Shown: positions 52,768-60,727 of the stretch, piece by piece
Position numbering within the stretch: position 1 is the stretch's first letter
Layout of the letters: the number at the start of each line of letters is the position of its first letter
Origin: SZUA-365 sp049663345
GTDB lineage: Bacteria; Bacteroidota; Ignavibacteria; SZUA-365
Assembly (NCBI GenBank): GCA_049663345.1
Contig: JBATDG010000075.1
Span: 12,644-76,643 of the forward strand
DNA: 64,000 nucleotides
Reading direction: 5' to 3'
The notes under the pieces: generated by a model
The model's input: the letters and a program-made list of their open reading frames with translations, nothing else
What the model was told of the DNA's origin: nothing
Databases searched by the model: none
Program-made: the position numbers and the translations under genes

Positions 52768-54618
52768 TCAACGGATCTGCAACTGCTCCCTGAAGTACTT
52801 ATCGACTAAGGATAGCAGATCATTCTTTTTAATGGGCTTGGAGATATAGTCGTTGCAGCCTGATTCAAGCGCTTTTTCTCTGTCACCGGTTAATCCGTAA
52901 GCTGTTTGTGCAATTATGACAACATCAGGATTAAACTTCCGGATTTGCCGCGTCGCTTCATATCCGTTCATCTCGGGCATTTGAATGTCCATCAATATCA
53001 GGTCGAGATCGGGGTTGTTGCGGCAGGCTTCAACTGTTCCAACTCCTGTCCTGGCCTTCAAGATATTTTTGCTGAACCTGCTTACCATTATTGATAAATA
53101 TTTTTCCGATGTTTCATCGTCCTCGGCAATGAGTACTTTCAACCCTAAATCTGCAGCTGGGGCGATACTATCTTCAACAGAGCCCGAAGCCGTAATTTCG
53201 ATACCGGCCCTCTCTTCCTTCTTGACATGATAAGGCAAGGTGAAATAAAACGTTGAACCCACGCCGGGTTCGCTTTCCACCCAGATCCTGCCGCCAAGCA
53301 TTTCTATGTATGATCTGGTAATCGCCAATCCCAGGCCCGCACCTTGTCTTGCCATTTTATCTTCGATATCGGCCTGAACGAAGCGCTCAAAAATGGCCTC
53401 CTGTCTGTCCTTTGGAATTCCAATCCCAGTGTCTTTCACGAAGAACTGCAGCGACGGAACAGCTTCCGCGGCTGCAAAGCCATATCCGAATTCTATGGAA
53501 CCTTCGTCGGTATATTTAACTGCATTCTTGATGAGATTGGTAAGAATGGCAAATAATTTTTCCCTGTCGGTAATAATAGCTGCTTCCTTCGCAGACAATT
53601 TGCTGCCAAGGGAAAGTTGTAATCCTTTGGCTTCCGCCTCGGGTTTGAAAAAGGTGCAAATGTAATCAAGCTGCTCATTTACATTCGATTCGTCCAGATC
53701 CAATTTCATCAGGCCGGATTCTATTGTTGAGATGCTGATTATATCGTTGATGATATTGAGCATTCGTACGCTGGCATTTTCTATAATACCGATATACTCC
53801 TGCTGCTGCTCGCCGGTAAGATCAGCCGCTTTCAGCAATCCTGCAAAGCCGACGACGCCATTCATGGGAGTTCTGATTTCGTGGCTCATGTTCGCCAAAA
53901 AGGCTGACTTAAGGCGGTCGCTTTCTTCGGCCCTTTCCTTGGCCATTTGCAGCTCGTTGGTCCGCGCTTCTACTGTCTTTTCGAGGTCATTATTAATCGC
54001 TTCAACACGTGATTTTTCTCTGTCAAGTTCGTAATTCAGGAAAAAGTTGTGACGCGCGTAATATTCAATATTGTAGGAAGCGAGCATCCCGATGATATTC
54101 GCACTGATAAAGAAGAAGTTGGTGTTAATGAGCACAATATGCGAGGCATGTGAGTAGAATATCGCGCCAAGATTAAAAATCAACAGTGTAGTCCATCCCG
54201 CAATCGATGCAAGGAAAAACCGGAGTTTAATAAAGAAGTATCCTGCCGCGAAGATCAGCATCATGCCGGCATAGTAAGCATAATTTTCGGGCACAAACAT
54301 AGTCATTACAATAACGCCCGATCCGGCTACAATAAAACTTATGAACAATAGCCCTTGCCAAATCTTTTGAAATACTCTGGTAAAAGACAGAAGAAATACT
54401 ATGGTTAGTGTTGGAATGACGAAGACAAATCGGATTATGTGGAAATGGACGGCATAATCCGGGAACATTATTGAATCCAGATACCCAAATATTCCGTAAA
54501 GCAATACAACTAATACAAAGGAGACTCTGAATTGATTGACAGAGTCAAGGTAGTATTGTTTCTGGAAGGCCTCTTCCTCCTTTCCGGGAAAGGCCAGGGT
54601 CATTTTATTATATTGCAT
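52768..54618 (-). CDS. Hybrid sensor histidine kinase with receiver domain
   Basis: A 616-residue membrane protein. About six membrane helices (residues 30-185) are followed by a coiled coil (about 195-235). A HisKA domain has the phospho-acceptor H246 in SHEIRTP. The HATPase domain shows NLIKNAVKYTDEG, DTGIGIP and GAGLGLAI. A C-terminal receiver domain has acidic pocket EDD near 499-501, phospho-acceptor D544 (LILMDIQMP) and K594. The gene is clearly AT-richer than its neighbours: 19 of 60 bases are G/C at 54361-54420, against 36 of 60 at 50461-50520 and at 55021-55080. It is flanked by imperfect direct repeats. No dedicated output regulator is adjacent. Confidence 0.93.
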   Translation of the reverse strand: MQYNKMTLAFPGKEEEAFQKQYYLDSVNQFRVSFVLVVLLYGIFGYLDSIMFPDYAVHFHIIRFVFVIPTLTIVFLLSFTRVFQKIWQGLLFISFIVAGSGVIVMTMFVPENYAYYAGMMLIFAAGYFFIKLRFFLASIAGWTTLLIFNLGAIFYSHASHIVLINTNFFFISANIIGMLASYNIEYYARHNFFLNYELDREKSRVEAINNDLEKTVEARTNELQMAKERAEESDRLKSAFLANMSHEIRTPMNGVVGFAGLLKAADLTGEQQQEYIGIIENASVRMLNIINDIISISTIESGLMKLDLDESNVNEQLDYICTFFKPEAEAKGLQLSLGSKLSAKEAAIITDREKLFAILTNLIKNAVKYTDEGSIEFGYGFAAAEAVPSLQFFVKDTGIGIPKDRQEAIFERFVQADIEDKMARQGAGLGLAITRSYIEMLGGRIWVESEPGVGSTFYFTLPYHVKKEERAGIEITASGSVEDSIAPAADLGLKVLIAEDDETSEKYLSIMVSRFSKNILKARTGVGTVEACRNNPDLDLILMDIQMPEMNGYEATRQIRKFNPDVVIIAQTAYGLTGDREKALESGCNDYISKPIKKNDLLSLVDKYFREQLQIR

Positions 54619-54910
54619 CGTTTTTGGGCAATCGTGTTTCGTTAAGGTACTAAGAGCGAAGCTCGCATCCCCGCAAGCTGCAGGCAGAGATGAAACTCTG
54701 TGTGTAGTGATGCTGGATAATCCACCGACGCCCCTGTTCGAATAGCTCCGCCATATCAGTACCAGTAAGAACTAGAAAATGATTTTATTGTAGGAATAGC
54801 GGGAAAAATATTGAAATCGATCATCATTAGCAAGAACGCGGTTCTGTTCATGACGCATGATTGCTGTTCGGGCGGTAGAAATCACTATACGTGAGGTGCC
54901 CGATATAAGA
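54619..54910. other. intergenic region upstream of the kinase gene
   Basis: No gene seen. The sequence between the kinase start and the second direct repeat is moderately AT-rich and contains no hairpin or repeat that I could pin down. The kinase promoter should lie here on the minus strand. Confidence 0.45.
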
Positions 54911-54971
54911 TGTTGACAACCAGATGAACTGTATCAGTACAGACTGCTCATTCTATTTATGGCGCTGCGCA
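54911..54971. repeat. imperfect direct repeat, copy B (3' end of the WYL gene)
   Basis: Aligns with 52642-52703. It covers the stop codon and last 13 codons of the WYL-domain gene plus about 23 bases beyond the stop. The two copies bracket the histidine kinase gene. Confidence 0.65.
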
Positions 54972-55896
54972 TCGAGTCGCGGAGGGAGACGGGTTCGAGC
55001 ACCTCGGCATATTCGCCCCAGCGGAGAATCCAGGCGATGAGCTCATTCGACGGACCCAGACGCATGCGGAGTATGAGGTCGCCGTTTTCGTCGTCGGACA
55101 TTTTCTGGCTCGGGTGCCACTGGCGGGACTCGATCGACCCGCGCACAGTTTTCGCGAAGCGGATCACCACATCCTCGGGAGTCTCATACCAGATGCCGAA
55201 ACTGTCCTTCAGAACTTCGCTGAGCGAATATGCGGGATCGCGTTCGAAAGTGTCGTCTGTCAGCTCCACCGTTCGGAAGCGCGGGAGGGCGAAATAGATC
55301 GAATTGTTATAGGGAGGAACTCGTCCGATAATATAGAGAGCGCCGTTGTGCAGGAGGAGGGAATAGGGATGCAGCTTGTATTGCTTGCTGCGGTAGCGCA
55401 CCTTCGCCACGCGGCGGTGCACGATGGCCTCGAAAAGGTCGCGCAGCATATCCGATCGCTCGCTGAGATCCGCCAGGCCGGGCTGGTGGACGTGAAGGAG
55501 CCCGCCCGAAAAGGCGTCCGGCACAGCTATGGCATCGTCGGGCAGCAGCTGAGTGAGTTTGTCGAACACACTGAGCATATCAGTCTCCAAGCGGGTGCCG
55601 GCAAACACTTCGCGGAACTGAAGCAGCAGCACGGCGGCCAGCACCTCCTCAGGCGTCAGCAGCTGGGGAATGAACTGGAAGCTGCGATCGAGGGAGTAAT
55701 ATTTTTCATTGTGTGGGCCCGTCCGCAATCGCAGCGGAATCGACGCGCCTTCTATATGCCTGATCGTGCGCTGAATCGTCTGCTTCGATTCCTCCTCTCC
55801 GAAATAATCATGAAGTTCCTTCACCGTCACGTCGTCGTGCGTACTGAGTCTCTGCAGAATACGGAGCGCACGGATGAGCATCGTCATTTCGGCCAT
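54934..55896 (-). CDS. WYL-domain transcriptional regulator
   Basis: A 320-residue regulator. A winged helix at residues about 1-70 (LIRALRILQRLSTHDDVTVK and KQTIQRTIRHIEGA) is followed by a WYL domain at about 140-225 (VRYRSKQYKLHPYSLLLHNG and LYIIGRVPPYNNSIYFALPR) and a C-terminal WCX-like region with IRFAKTVRGSIESRQWHPSQ. WYL proteins sense nucleic acids or nucleotides and often control defence or DNA-damage genes. An alternative start at the second methionine is possible. It is on the same strand as, and upstream of, the kinase and AAA+ genes. Confidence 0.9.
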   Translation of the reverse strand: MAEMTMLIRALRILQRLSTHDDVTVKELHDYFGEEESKQTIQRTIRHIEGASIPLRLRTGPHNEKYYSLDRSFQFIPQLLTPEEVLAAVLLLQFREVFAGTRLETDMLSVFDKLTQLLPDDAIAVPDAFSGGLLHVHQPGLADLSERSDMLRDLFEAIVHRRVAKVRYRSKQYKLHPYSLLLHNGALYIIGRVPPYNNSIYFALPRFRTVELTDDTFERDPAYSLSEVLKDSFGIWYETPEDVVIRFAKTVRGSIESRQWHPSQKMSDDENGDLILRMRLGPSNELIAWILRWGEYAEVLEPVSLRDSMRSAINRMSSLY

Positions 55897-55979
55897 GGGG
55901 TCCTCACGGTTGCGGTTTAAAACCAGCTCGGAAGGTACGGGTGCAGTCTGTCATCCACTGACATTCTAACCTAGGATAT

Positions 55980-56165
55980 TTATAACAGAAAACGAACTCC
56001 CCTGCCGGTTTCTTTCCCCTCAAGACAATACCCGAGCGATTCACGCACTGCCTGACCGGGCGCCAGCTTCATCTCGATCGCAGCATCACTGCCTGGATGC
56101 GTGCGATGGTGAATGAATAGCGGCTCGTTTAGATTGCGTTGCACAAAACCCCATTCGGTGATAGA
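55980..56165 (-). pseudogene. short open remnant, unknown gene fragment
   Basis: The minus strand is open for about 61 codons between in-frame stops. It reads WGFVQRNLNEPLFIHHRTHP, continues MKLAPGQAVRESLGYCLEGK and ends GVRFLL. The composition looks protein-like, but there is no good start codon (only a GTG six codons in) and no ribosome-binding site. I do not recognise the family. It may be the 3' end of a decayed gene. Confidence 0.3.
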
Positions 56166-56206
56166 TTATCCCGATCTCATCTCCCGGAAATTGTCAGGAA
56201 TTGCGA

Positions 56207-56776
56207 ATGAGCAAAAATAGACTCGAGGCCTTCAGCGACGGAGTGCTCGCGATCATCATCACGATCATGGTACTGGAATTGAAGGTACCGGAGGGAGACA
56301 CGCTGACGGTTTTGAAACCGATGATGCCGCTGGTGCTCAGCTACATCGTCAGCTTCATTTATATCGGCATCTACTGGAACAACCATCACCACATGCTGCA
56401 TACCGTCCATCATGTCAACGGCGGCGTGTTGTGGGCGAATCTCCATCTGATGTTCTGGCTTTCGCTCGTCCCGATCACCACGGCGTGGATAGGTGAGAAT
56501 CACATGGACCCGACGCCGGTTGCGATGTACGGCATCGTACTGCTTATGGCGGCCATCGCGTACTTCATTCTGCAGCAGGTGATTATACGATCGCAGGGAG
56601 CGGACTCCGTTCTCAAGAAAGCCATTGGGACTGATTTGAAAGGCAAGGCTTCGCCGATTCTCTACGCAGCTGCAATCGTGGCGGTGTATTTTTCGGTGTG
56701 GATTGCCATCGCACTTTATGTGGTCGTCGCGCTGATGTGGCTGATTCCCGACCGCCGCATCGAACGGAATCTGTAG
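56207..56776 (+). CDS. TMEM175-family (DUF1211) membrane protein
   Basis: A 189-residue protein with about five or six membrane helices. It has the family motif RLEAFSDGVLAIIITI at residues 5-20, whose FSD forms the channel filter region in TMEM175 potassium channels. HHHMLHTVHHVNG and WANLHLMFWLSLVP are typical of bacterial members. I chose the ATG at 56207 over the TTG at 56201; AGGA lies upstream. It may conduct K+. Confidence 0.85.
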   Translation: MSKNRLEAFSDGVLAIIITIMVLELKVPEGDTLTVLKPMMPLVLSYIVSFIYIGIYWNNHHHMLHTVHHVNGGVLWANLHLMFWLSLVPITTAWIGENHMDPTPVAMYGIVLLMAAIAYFILQQVIIRSQGADSVLKKAIGTDLKGKASPILYAAAIVAVYFSVWIAIALYVVVALMWLIPDRRIERNL

Positions 56777-56813
56777 ACTTCCAAAATGTACCCCATTTTT
56801 CAGGACAACCCTC

Positions 56814-57185
56814 ATGAACGCGCGCAAGGATCTCATACGCGAATACAAGGAACGAAAAAAGACGGCCGGGGTTTTTCAGGTGAAAAACACGGAGAATGGA
56901 AAAGTGCTCATAGGCGGCAGCCTGAATCTCGAAGGTGTGCTCAACGGACAGAAGTTCCGTCTCGATACCGGAACCCACCGCAACGCTGCGCTGCAGGCGG
57001 AGTGGAAGTCCTTCGGTGCGGCGGCCTTCACGCTTGAAATTCTCGAGGAGGTGAAGGAGACGGACGATCCGCATTTCAATGTGGAGGACGAACTCACTCT
57101 GCTTGAAGATATCTGGCTCGAGAAACTCGAACCGTACGGGGAGCTGGGTTATAATACGCGTGGGACGAAATTTCGTCAGGTGTAA
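56814..57185 (+). CDS. GIY-YIG nuclease-fold protein
   Basis: A 123-residue protein in which the GIY and YIG motifs are GVF (19-21) and LIG (32-34), spaced normally. The usual later signature is present: HRNAALQAEWKSFG with the conserved Arg, then EDELTLLEDIWLEKL with the catalytic Glu position. It closely resembles the small stand-alone GIY-YIG proteins of Bacteroidota and Clostridia. The altered first motif (Y to F) could affect activity. It starts 38 bases after the TMEM175 gene. Confidence 0.82.
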   Translation: MNARKDLIREYKERKKTAGVFQVKNTENGKVLIGGSLNLEGVLNGQKFRLDTGTHRNAALQAEWKSFGAAAFTLEILEEVKETDDPHFNVEDELTLLEDIWLEKLEPYGELGYNTRGTKFRQV

Positions 57186-57195
57186 AACCCTGAAT

Positions 57196-57230
57196 AATTA
57201 GGAATTACGAATTACGAATTAGGAATTGCG
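57196..57230. repeat. 7-bp tandem repeat array (aattacg/aattagg), second copy
   Basis: Five heptamers: aattagg, aattacg, aattacg, aattagg, aattgcg. The unit order matches the array before ftsZ (17915-17956) base for base through the first four units. It sits between two convergent genes. Confidence 0.9.
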
Positions 57231-57236
57231 CGGGAG

Positions 57237-58565
57237 TTAGAAATGCAGTCCGAGGACAAGGCCCCAGCTGGTGCTGGTGAAGTCGATGGTTGAGGAGGAG
57301 GTGTTGATGCCGTCGAGGGGACCGAGAGTGAGGGGCGCGACGTAGACGTATTCTGCAGTCACTCCGATGGAGAGGGTGCGGTAGAGGTCGGTGCGGAGTT
57401 CGGTGAAAATTGTTGCGCCGAAGAGCTCCTTCGAGAGGGATTCCGTGTCGGAGATGTTAAATGTGGTCGCGCCTGTGCGGTCCACCGTGGTGGCGTTGGC
57501 TTCGCCGCTGCTGAACACCACGCCTGCTCCCGCTCCCAGCAGCCAGGAATACGGCGAGGTATGCAGCGCTCGCAGAGGTTCGACGGTGACGACCGCAAAT
57601 CCTGCATCGAGCGCATTCTTCATTACCAGACGGTGCTCGAGATTGCCGGCATGGGCGGATCCCGTCTGGTATTCCGCCGATTCTGAAAGACTCATATACG
57701 CAGCGCCGATTGCGACGGAGGGAAGAATGTCGCAGGTCAGCTGGACTTTTCTGAGGAGATTGACGGGCGTGCGCTTATGGTCGTTGCCGCCAAAGGGGGA
57801 GGGAATTTCCGCAGCGAAACCCGCTGCAGTCAGGATAGAGTAAGCGCGGTCCTTCAGCAGCGGATGTACGTCGGACATCTGCAGCGTTAGATGCAGACGG
57901 GTAGGGGAATGGGTACCGCGGACCAGCGTGAGAAAACGATGCTCCTCTTCACGACGGAACCCGGGGTCCGCCGCAAAAAGGAAGTTCTCTTCCTCTGCGG
58001 TTGTCGACCTCGCGATGACATAGGTGATTCCACCCACTACGGCTGCGACGGCAAGGTTGGAAAGTATGAAGCCCGAATAGTCGCCATGCACATCCGCGAA
58101 AAATCCCGGTCGGCTGCGCAGCGGCCATAACAAAACGTCCGATACATAAGCGCTGACAAACATTGCATGCACGGCGGCCACGGACGCCAGCTGCTGCCGC
58201 GGCAGCTGCAGCTTCAGGATGTCGGTGAACGGTACGGGGGTGGTTTTTCCTTCGGATTGCAGGTACACGGAGTCATTCCTGACTTCCCGGAGAAATCCCG
58301 ATATCGGAATGTCGGTGGTCCGGTAGACGACCGTGGGCGACATGAACATGGCAGGTGTGAGTGTGGTTTCATACCAGGCAGCTGCACCTTCTTCACCAAC
58401 GTCGCTACTGTCTCCGACTGCAGCGGCGCTGATTGCAGAAGCGCTGACTGCAGCAGCGCTGACTGCGGTACCGCTTGTATCCTGCTGCGCTGCAAGCGGC
58501 AGCGTGGACGGCAGCGCAAGTAAAAGGCAGACCGACAGACGATAAATGATAGTACGGAAATGCAT
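57237..58565 (-). CDS. Outer-membrane-like protein, unknown function
   Basis: About 442 residues from the ATG at 58565. It has a signal peptide (YRLSVCLLLALPSTLPLAAQ) and an A/S-rich low-complexity segment (SAAAVSASAISAAAVG) encoded by a short DNA repeat. A soluble-looking middle region follows. A C-terminal half of alternating hydrophobic strands ends in SWGLVLGLHF, the aromatic-terminated pattern of outer-membrane beta-barrels. The start is uncertain; a frame from 58625 adds 20 residues. The family was not recognised. Confidence 0.65.
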   Translation of the reverse strand: MHFRTIIYRLSVCLLLALPSTLPLAAQQDTSGTAVSAAAVSASAISAAAVGDSSDVGEEGAAAWYETTLTPAMFMSPTVVYRTTDIPISGFLREVRNDSVYLQSEGKTTPVPFTDILKLQLPRQQLASVAAVHAMFVSAYVSDVLLWPLRSRPGFFADVHGDYSGFILSNLAVAAVVGGITYVIARSTTAEEENFLFAADPGFRREEEHRFLTLVRGTHSPTRLHLTLQMSDVHPLLKDRAYSILTAAGFAAEIPSPFGGNDHKRTPVNLLRKVQLTCDILPSVAIGAAYMSLSESAEYQTGSAHAGNLEHRLVMKNALDAGFAVVTVEPLRALHTSPYSWLLGAGAGVVFSSGEANATTVDRTGATTFNISDTESLSKELFGATIFTELRTDLYRTLSIGVTAEYVYVAPLTLGPLDGINTSSSTIDFTSTSWGLVLGLHF

Positions 58566-58822
58566 CACACTCATGCAGGCCATCGACAGAATGCGGAGAA
58601 GCGCGGTGTTTCGGATGAATTCCATTAAGCAGATAAGAATGTCCGTAAATATGTTGCCAAGATTGCATTAATCATGGAGAATAACAAGGGGCCCGTCTTC
58701 GTCCCGCTGCGCGGGACTACGGCGCGTTAGAGGGCGGGGCATTGGGTAATTCGGAGGACACTGGGTGTCGCGCGTGATTCTATGCGTATCTTGAGGGATT
58801 GCGAAAAAACAGGAGGTGCCCC

Positions 58823-60208
58823 ATGCTCGACCAGCTGCTGAAGCCGGAAATCGAAGAGCTGATTCTCTCGAAAGATTTTGATGAGCTGCAGGATGTGCTT
58901 GAAGTGTTTGAGCCGGCGGAAATCGCCGCCCTGATCGTTGAGCTGGATGAAGCGGATGCAGCGGTCCTTTTTGCGGCTTTGCCAGGAACGAAATCGCCGC
59001 AGGTGTTCGAGTATTTGCCGCACAAGGATCAGGCTGCACTGGTTGAAGAGCTGTCCGGCGATACCGGGCTTTTGTCGGAACTTCTCAACGATCTTTCCCC
59101 TGATGACCGCACCGCATTTCTTGAGGAACTCCCGCCGTCGGCAGTGCAGAGACTGCTGGGGCTGCTGGATCCGCAGGAGCGGGCCGTCGCAGTGCGCCTT
59201 CTCGGTTACGCAGAGGACAGCGTCGGCCGCCTGGTCACGACGGACTTTGTCGCCCTGCGGCCTGAGTGGACGGTTGAGGACGCGTTCCGCCAGATCCGGC
59301 GCTACGGCAGGGACAGCGAAACGATCAACGTCATCTACGTCGTGGATGACGCCGGAAAGCTGATTGACGACATCCGCATCCGCGATCTTATTCTCGCCGA
59401 TCCGCAGACTCCCGTGCGGGAACTGATGGACAACCGCTTCATCGCCCTGCAGGCTACTGATGATCAGGAAGTTGCCGTGCAGACTTTCCGTACGTATGAT
59501 CGGGTTGCACTGCCTGTGGTGGATGCCGGAGGATTGCTGATCGGCATCGTTACGCATGATGACATGCTTGACGTCGCCGATGAAGAGGCGACGGAAGACA
59601 TTCACAAGCTGGGAGGCAGCGAGGCGCTCGACGAGCCGTATATGAGCACGCCGTTGTTCACTCTCGTCAAGAAGCGTGCCCGCTGGCTTGTCGTCCTTTT
59701 CCTCGGAGAAATGCTGACCGCCACCGCGATGGGGTATTTCGAAGCTGAAATCGCCCGCGCTGTTGTGCTGGCCATGTTTGTGCCGCTGATCATTTCATCC
59801 GGGGGCAACTCCGGCAGCCAGGCGGCCAGTCTTATCATTCGCGCTCTCGCGATCGGCGAGGTCAACCTTCGGGACTGGTGGCGAGTGATGCGGCGCGAGC
59901 TGATGTCGGGACTCTCGCTGGGAATCATCCTTGGAGCGGTAGGATTTCTGCGAATAACCATCTGGGCGCAGGCTTTCGGGATGTATGGTCCCCACTGGAT
60001 GCTGGTCGCGCTCGTGGTGTCGCTATCCCTCCTCGGCGTTGTGCTCTGGGGCACGCTTTCCGGCTCAATGCTTCCGCTGCTGCTGAAAAAATTAGGCGCC
60101 GATCCCGCAGTGTCATCGGCACCCTTCGTAGCCACACTCGTGGACGTGACCGGACTCGTAATATATTTCTCCGTCGCCTCAGCCGTCCTTTCCGGAACCC
60201 TGTTGTAG
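58823..60208 (+). CDS. mgtE: Magnesium transporter MgtE
   Basis: A 461-residue Mg2+ channel: an N-terminal helical superfamily domain (about 1-125) with EPAEIAALIVELDEADAAVL, two CBS domains (about 130-255) and five membrane helices (about 280-461). GGNSGSQAASLIIRALAIGE is the pore-lining signature. The family closes when cytoplasmic Mg2+ binds the N and CBS domains. I chose the ATG at 58823, preceded by AGGAGG; a frame from a TTG at 58799 adds eight residues. Confidence 0.95.
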   Translation: MLDQLLKPEIEELILSKDFDELQDVLEVFEPAEIAALIVELDEADAAVLFAALPGTKSPQVFEYLPHKDQAALVEELSGDTGLLSELLNDLSPDDRTAFLEELPPSAVQRLLGLLDPQERAVAVRLLGYAEDSVGRLVTTDFVALRPEWTVEDAFRQIRRYGRDSETINVIYVVDDAGKLIDDIRIRDLILADPQTPVRELMDNRFIALQATDDQEVAVQTFRTYDRVALPVVDAGGLLIGIVTHDDMLDVADEEATEDIHKLGGSEALDEPYMSTPLFTLVKKRARWLVVLFLGEMLTATAMGYFEAEIARAVVLAMFVPLIISSGGNSGSQAASLIIRALAIGEVNLRDWWRVMRRELMSGLSLGIILGAVGFLRITIWAQAFGMYGPHWMLVALVVSLSLLGVVLWGTLSGSMLPLLLKKLGADPAVSSAPFVATLVDVTGLVIYFSVASAVLSGTLL

Positions 60209-60220
60209 TATTTCGATTCT

Positions 60221-60241
60221 CATCAGCCATCAGCCATCAGC
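60221..60241. repeat. three heptamers (catcagc)
   Basis: catcagc occurs three times in tandem 13 bases after the mgtE stop, followed by catacag. It belongs to the same class of heptamer arrays as at 17915 and 57196, with a different unit. Confidence 0.75.
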
Positions 60242-60339
60242 CATACAGAATGGGTACTCCCACCCATTGACAATAGCACCGCGAATGCGTTACTTACTGT
60301 GTCTCTCGCCTTGAATGAACTTATGCATAGGTGCGTCCA

Positions 60340-60693
60340 ATGAAGATTATGGTCGTGGACGACAACGAAGATTTGCGTACGCTGCTTCGCATTCAGCTAT
60401 CTGCGCTCGGTGCGAGCACGGTTATTTGTCCGGACGGAAGGGAGGCAGTTGAAATCTACAGCCGTGAGTCTCCGGACGCAGTGTTGATGGATATTGCGAT
60501 GCCGGATATGAACGGTCTCGACGCGACGCAGCGCATTTGCTCCCTTGACGAGCGCGCGTGCGTTTATATAGTGAGCGCTTACAGCGACGAGATGCTGCGC
60601 CGTGCTGCGCGTGTGGCTGGCGCGACAGGATATTATTTGAAGGACAATCTGGAGCCGCTGTTTTCTCGTTTGCGACGAGGAATCGCCCACTGA
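60340..60693 (+). CDS. Single-domain response regulator (CheY-like)
   Basis: A 117-residue stand-alone receiver domain with no output domain. Acidic pocket D7-D8, phospho-acceptor D51 (VLMDIAMP), S79 and K101 are all in place. It is likely to relay phosphate or bind a partner protein. A hybrid kinase lies at 52768, about 6 kb away, but nothing links the two directly. I chose the ATG at 60340; a GTG at 60331 is also possible. It converges with the next gene. Confidence 0.9.
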   Translation: MKIMVVDDNEDLRTLLRIQLSALGASTVICPDGREAVEIYSRESPDAVLMDIAMPDMNGLDATQRICSLDERACVYIVSAYSDEMLRRAARVAGATGYYLKDNLEPLFSRLRRGIAH

Positions 60694-60727
60694 AATAACC
60701 GTCCTGGAAAGGGAGGGATCGTTCTGA

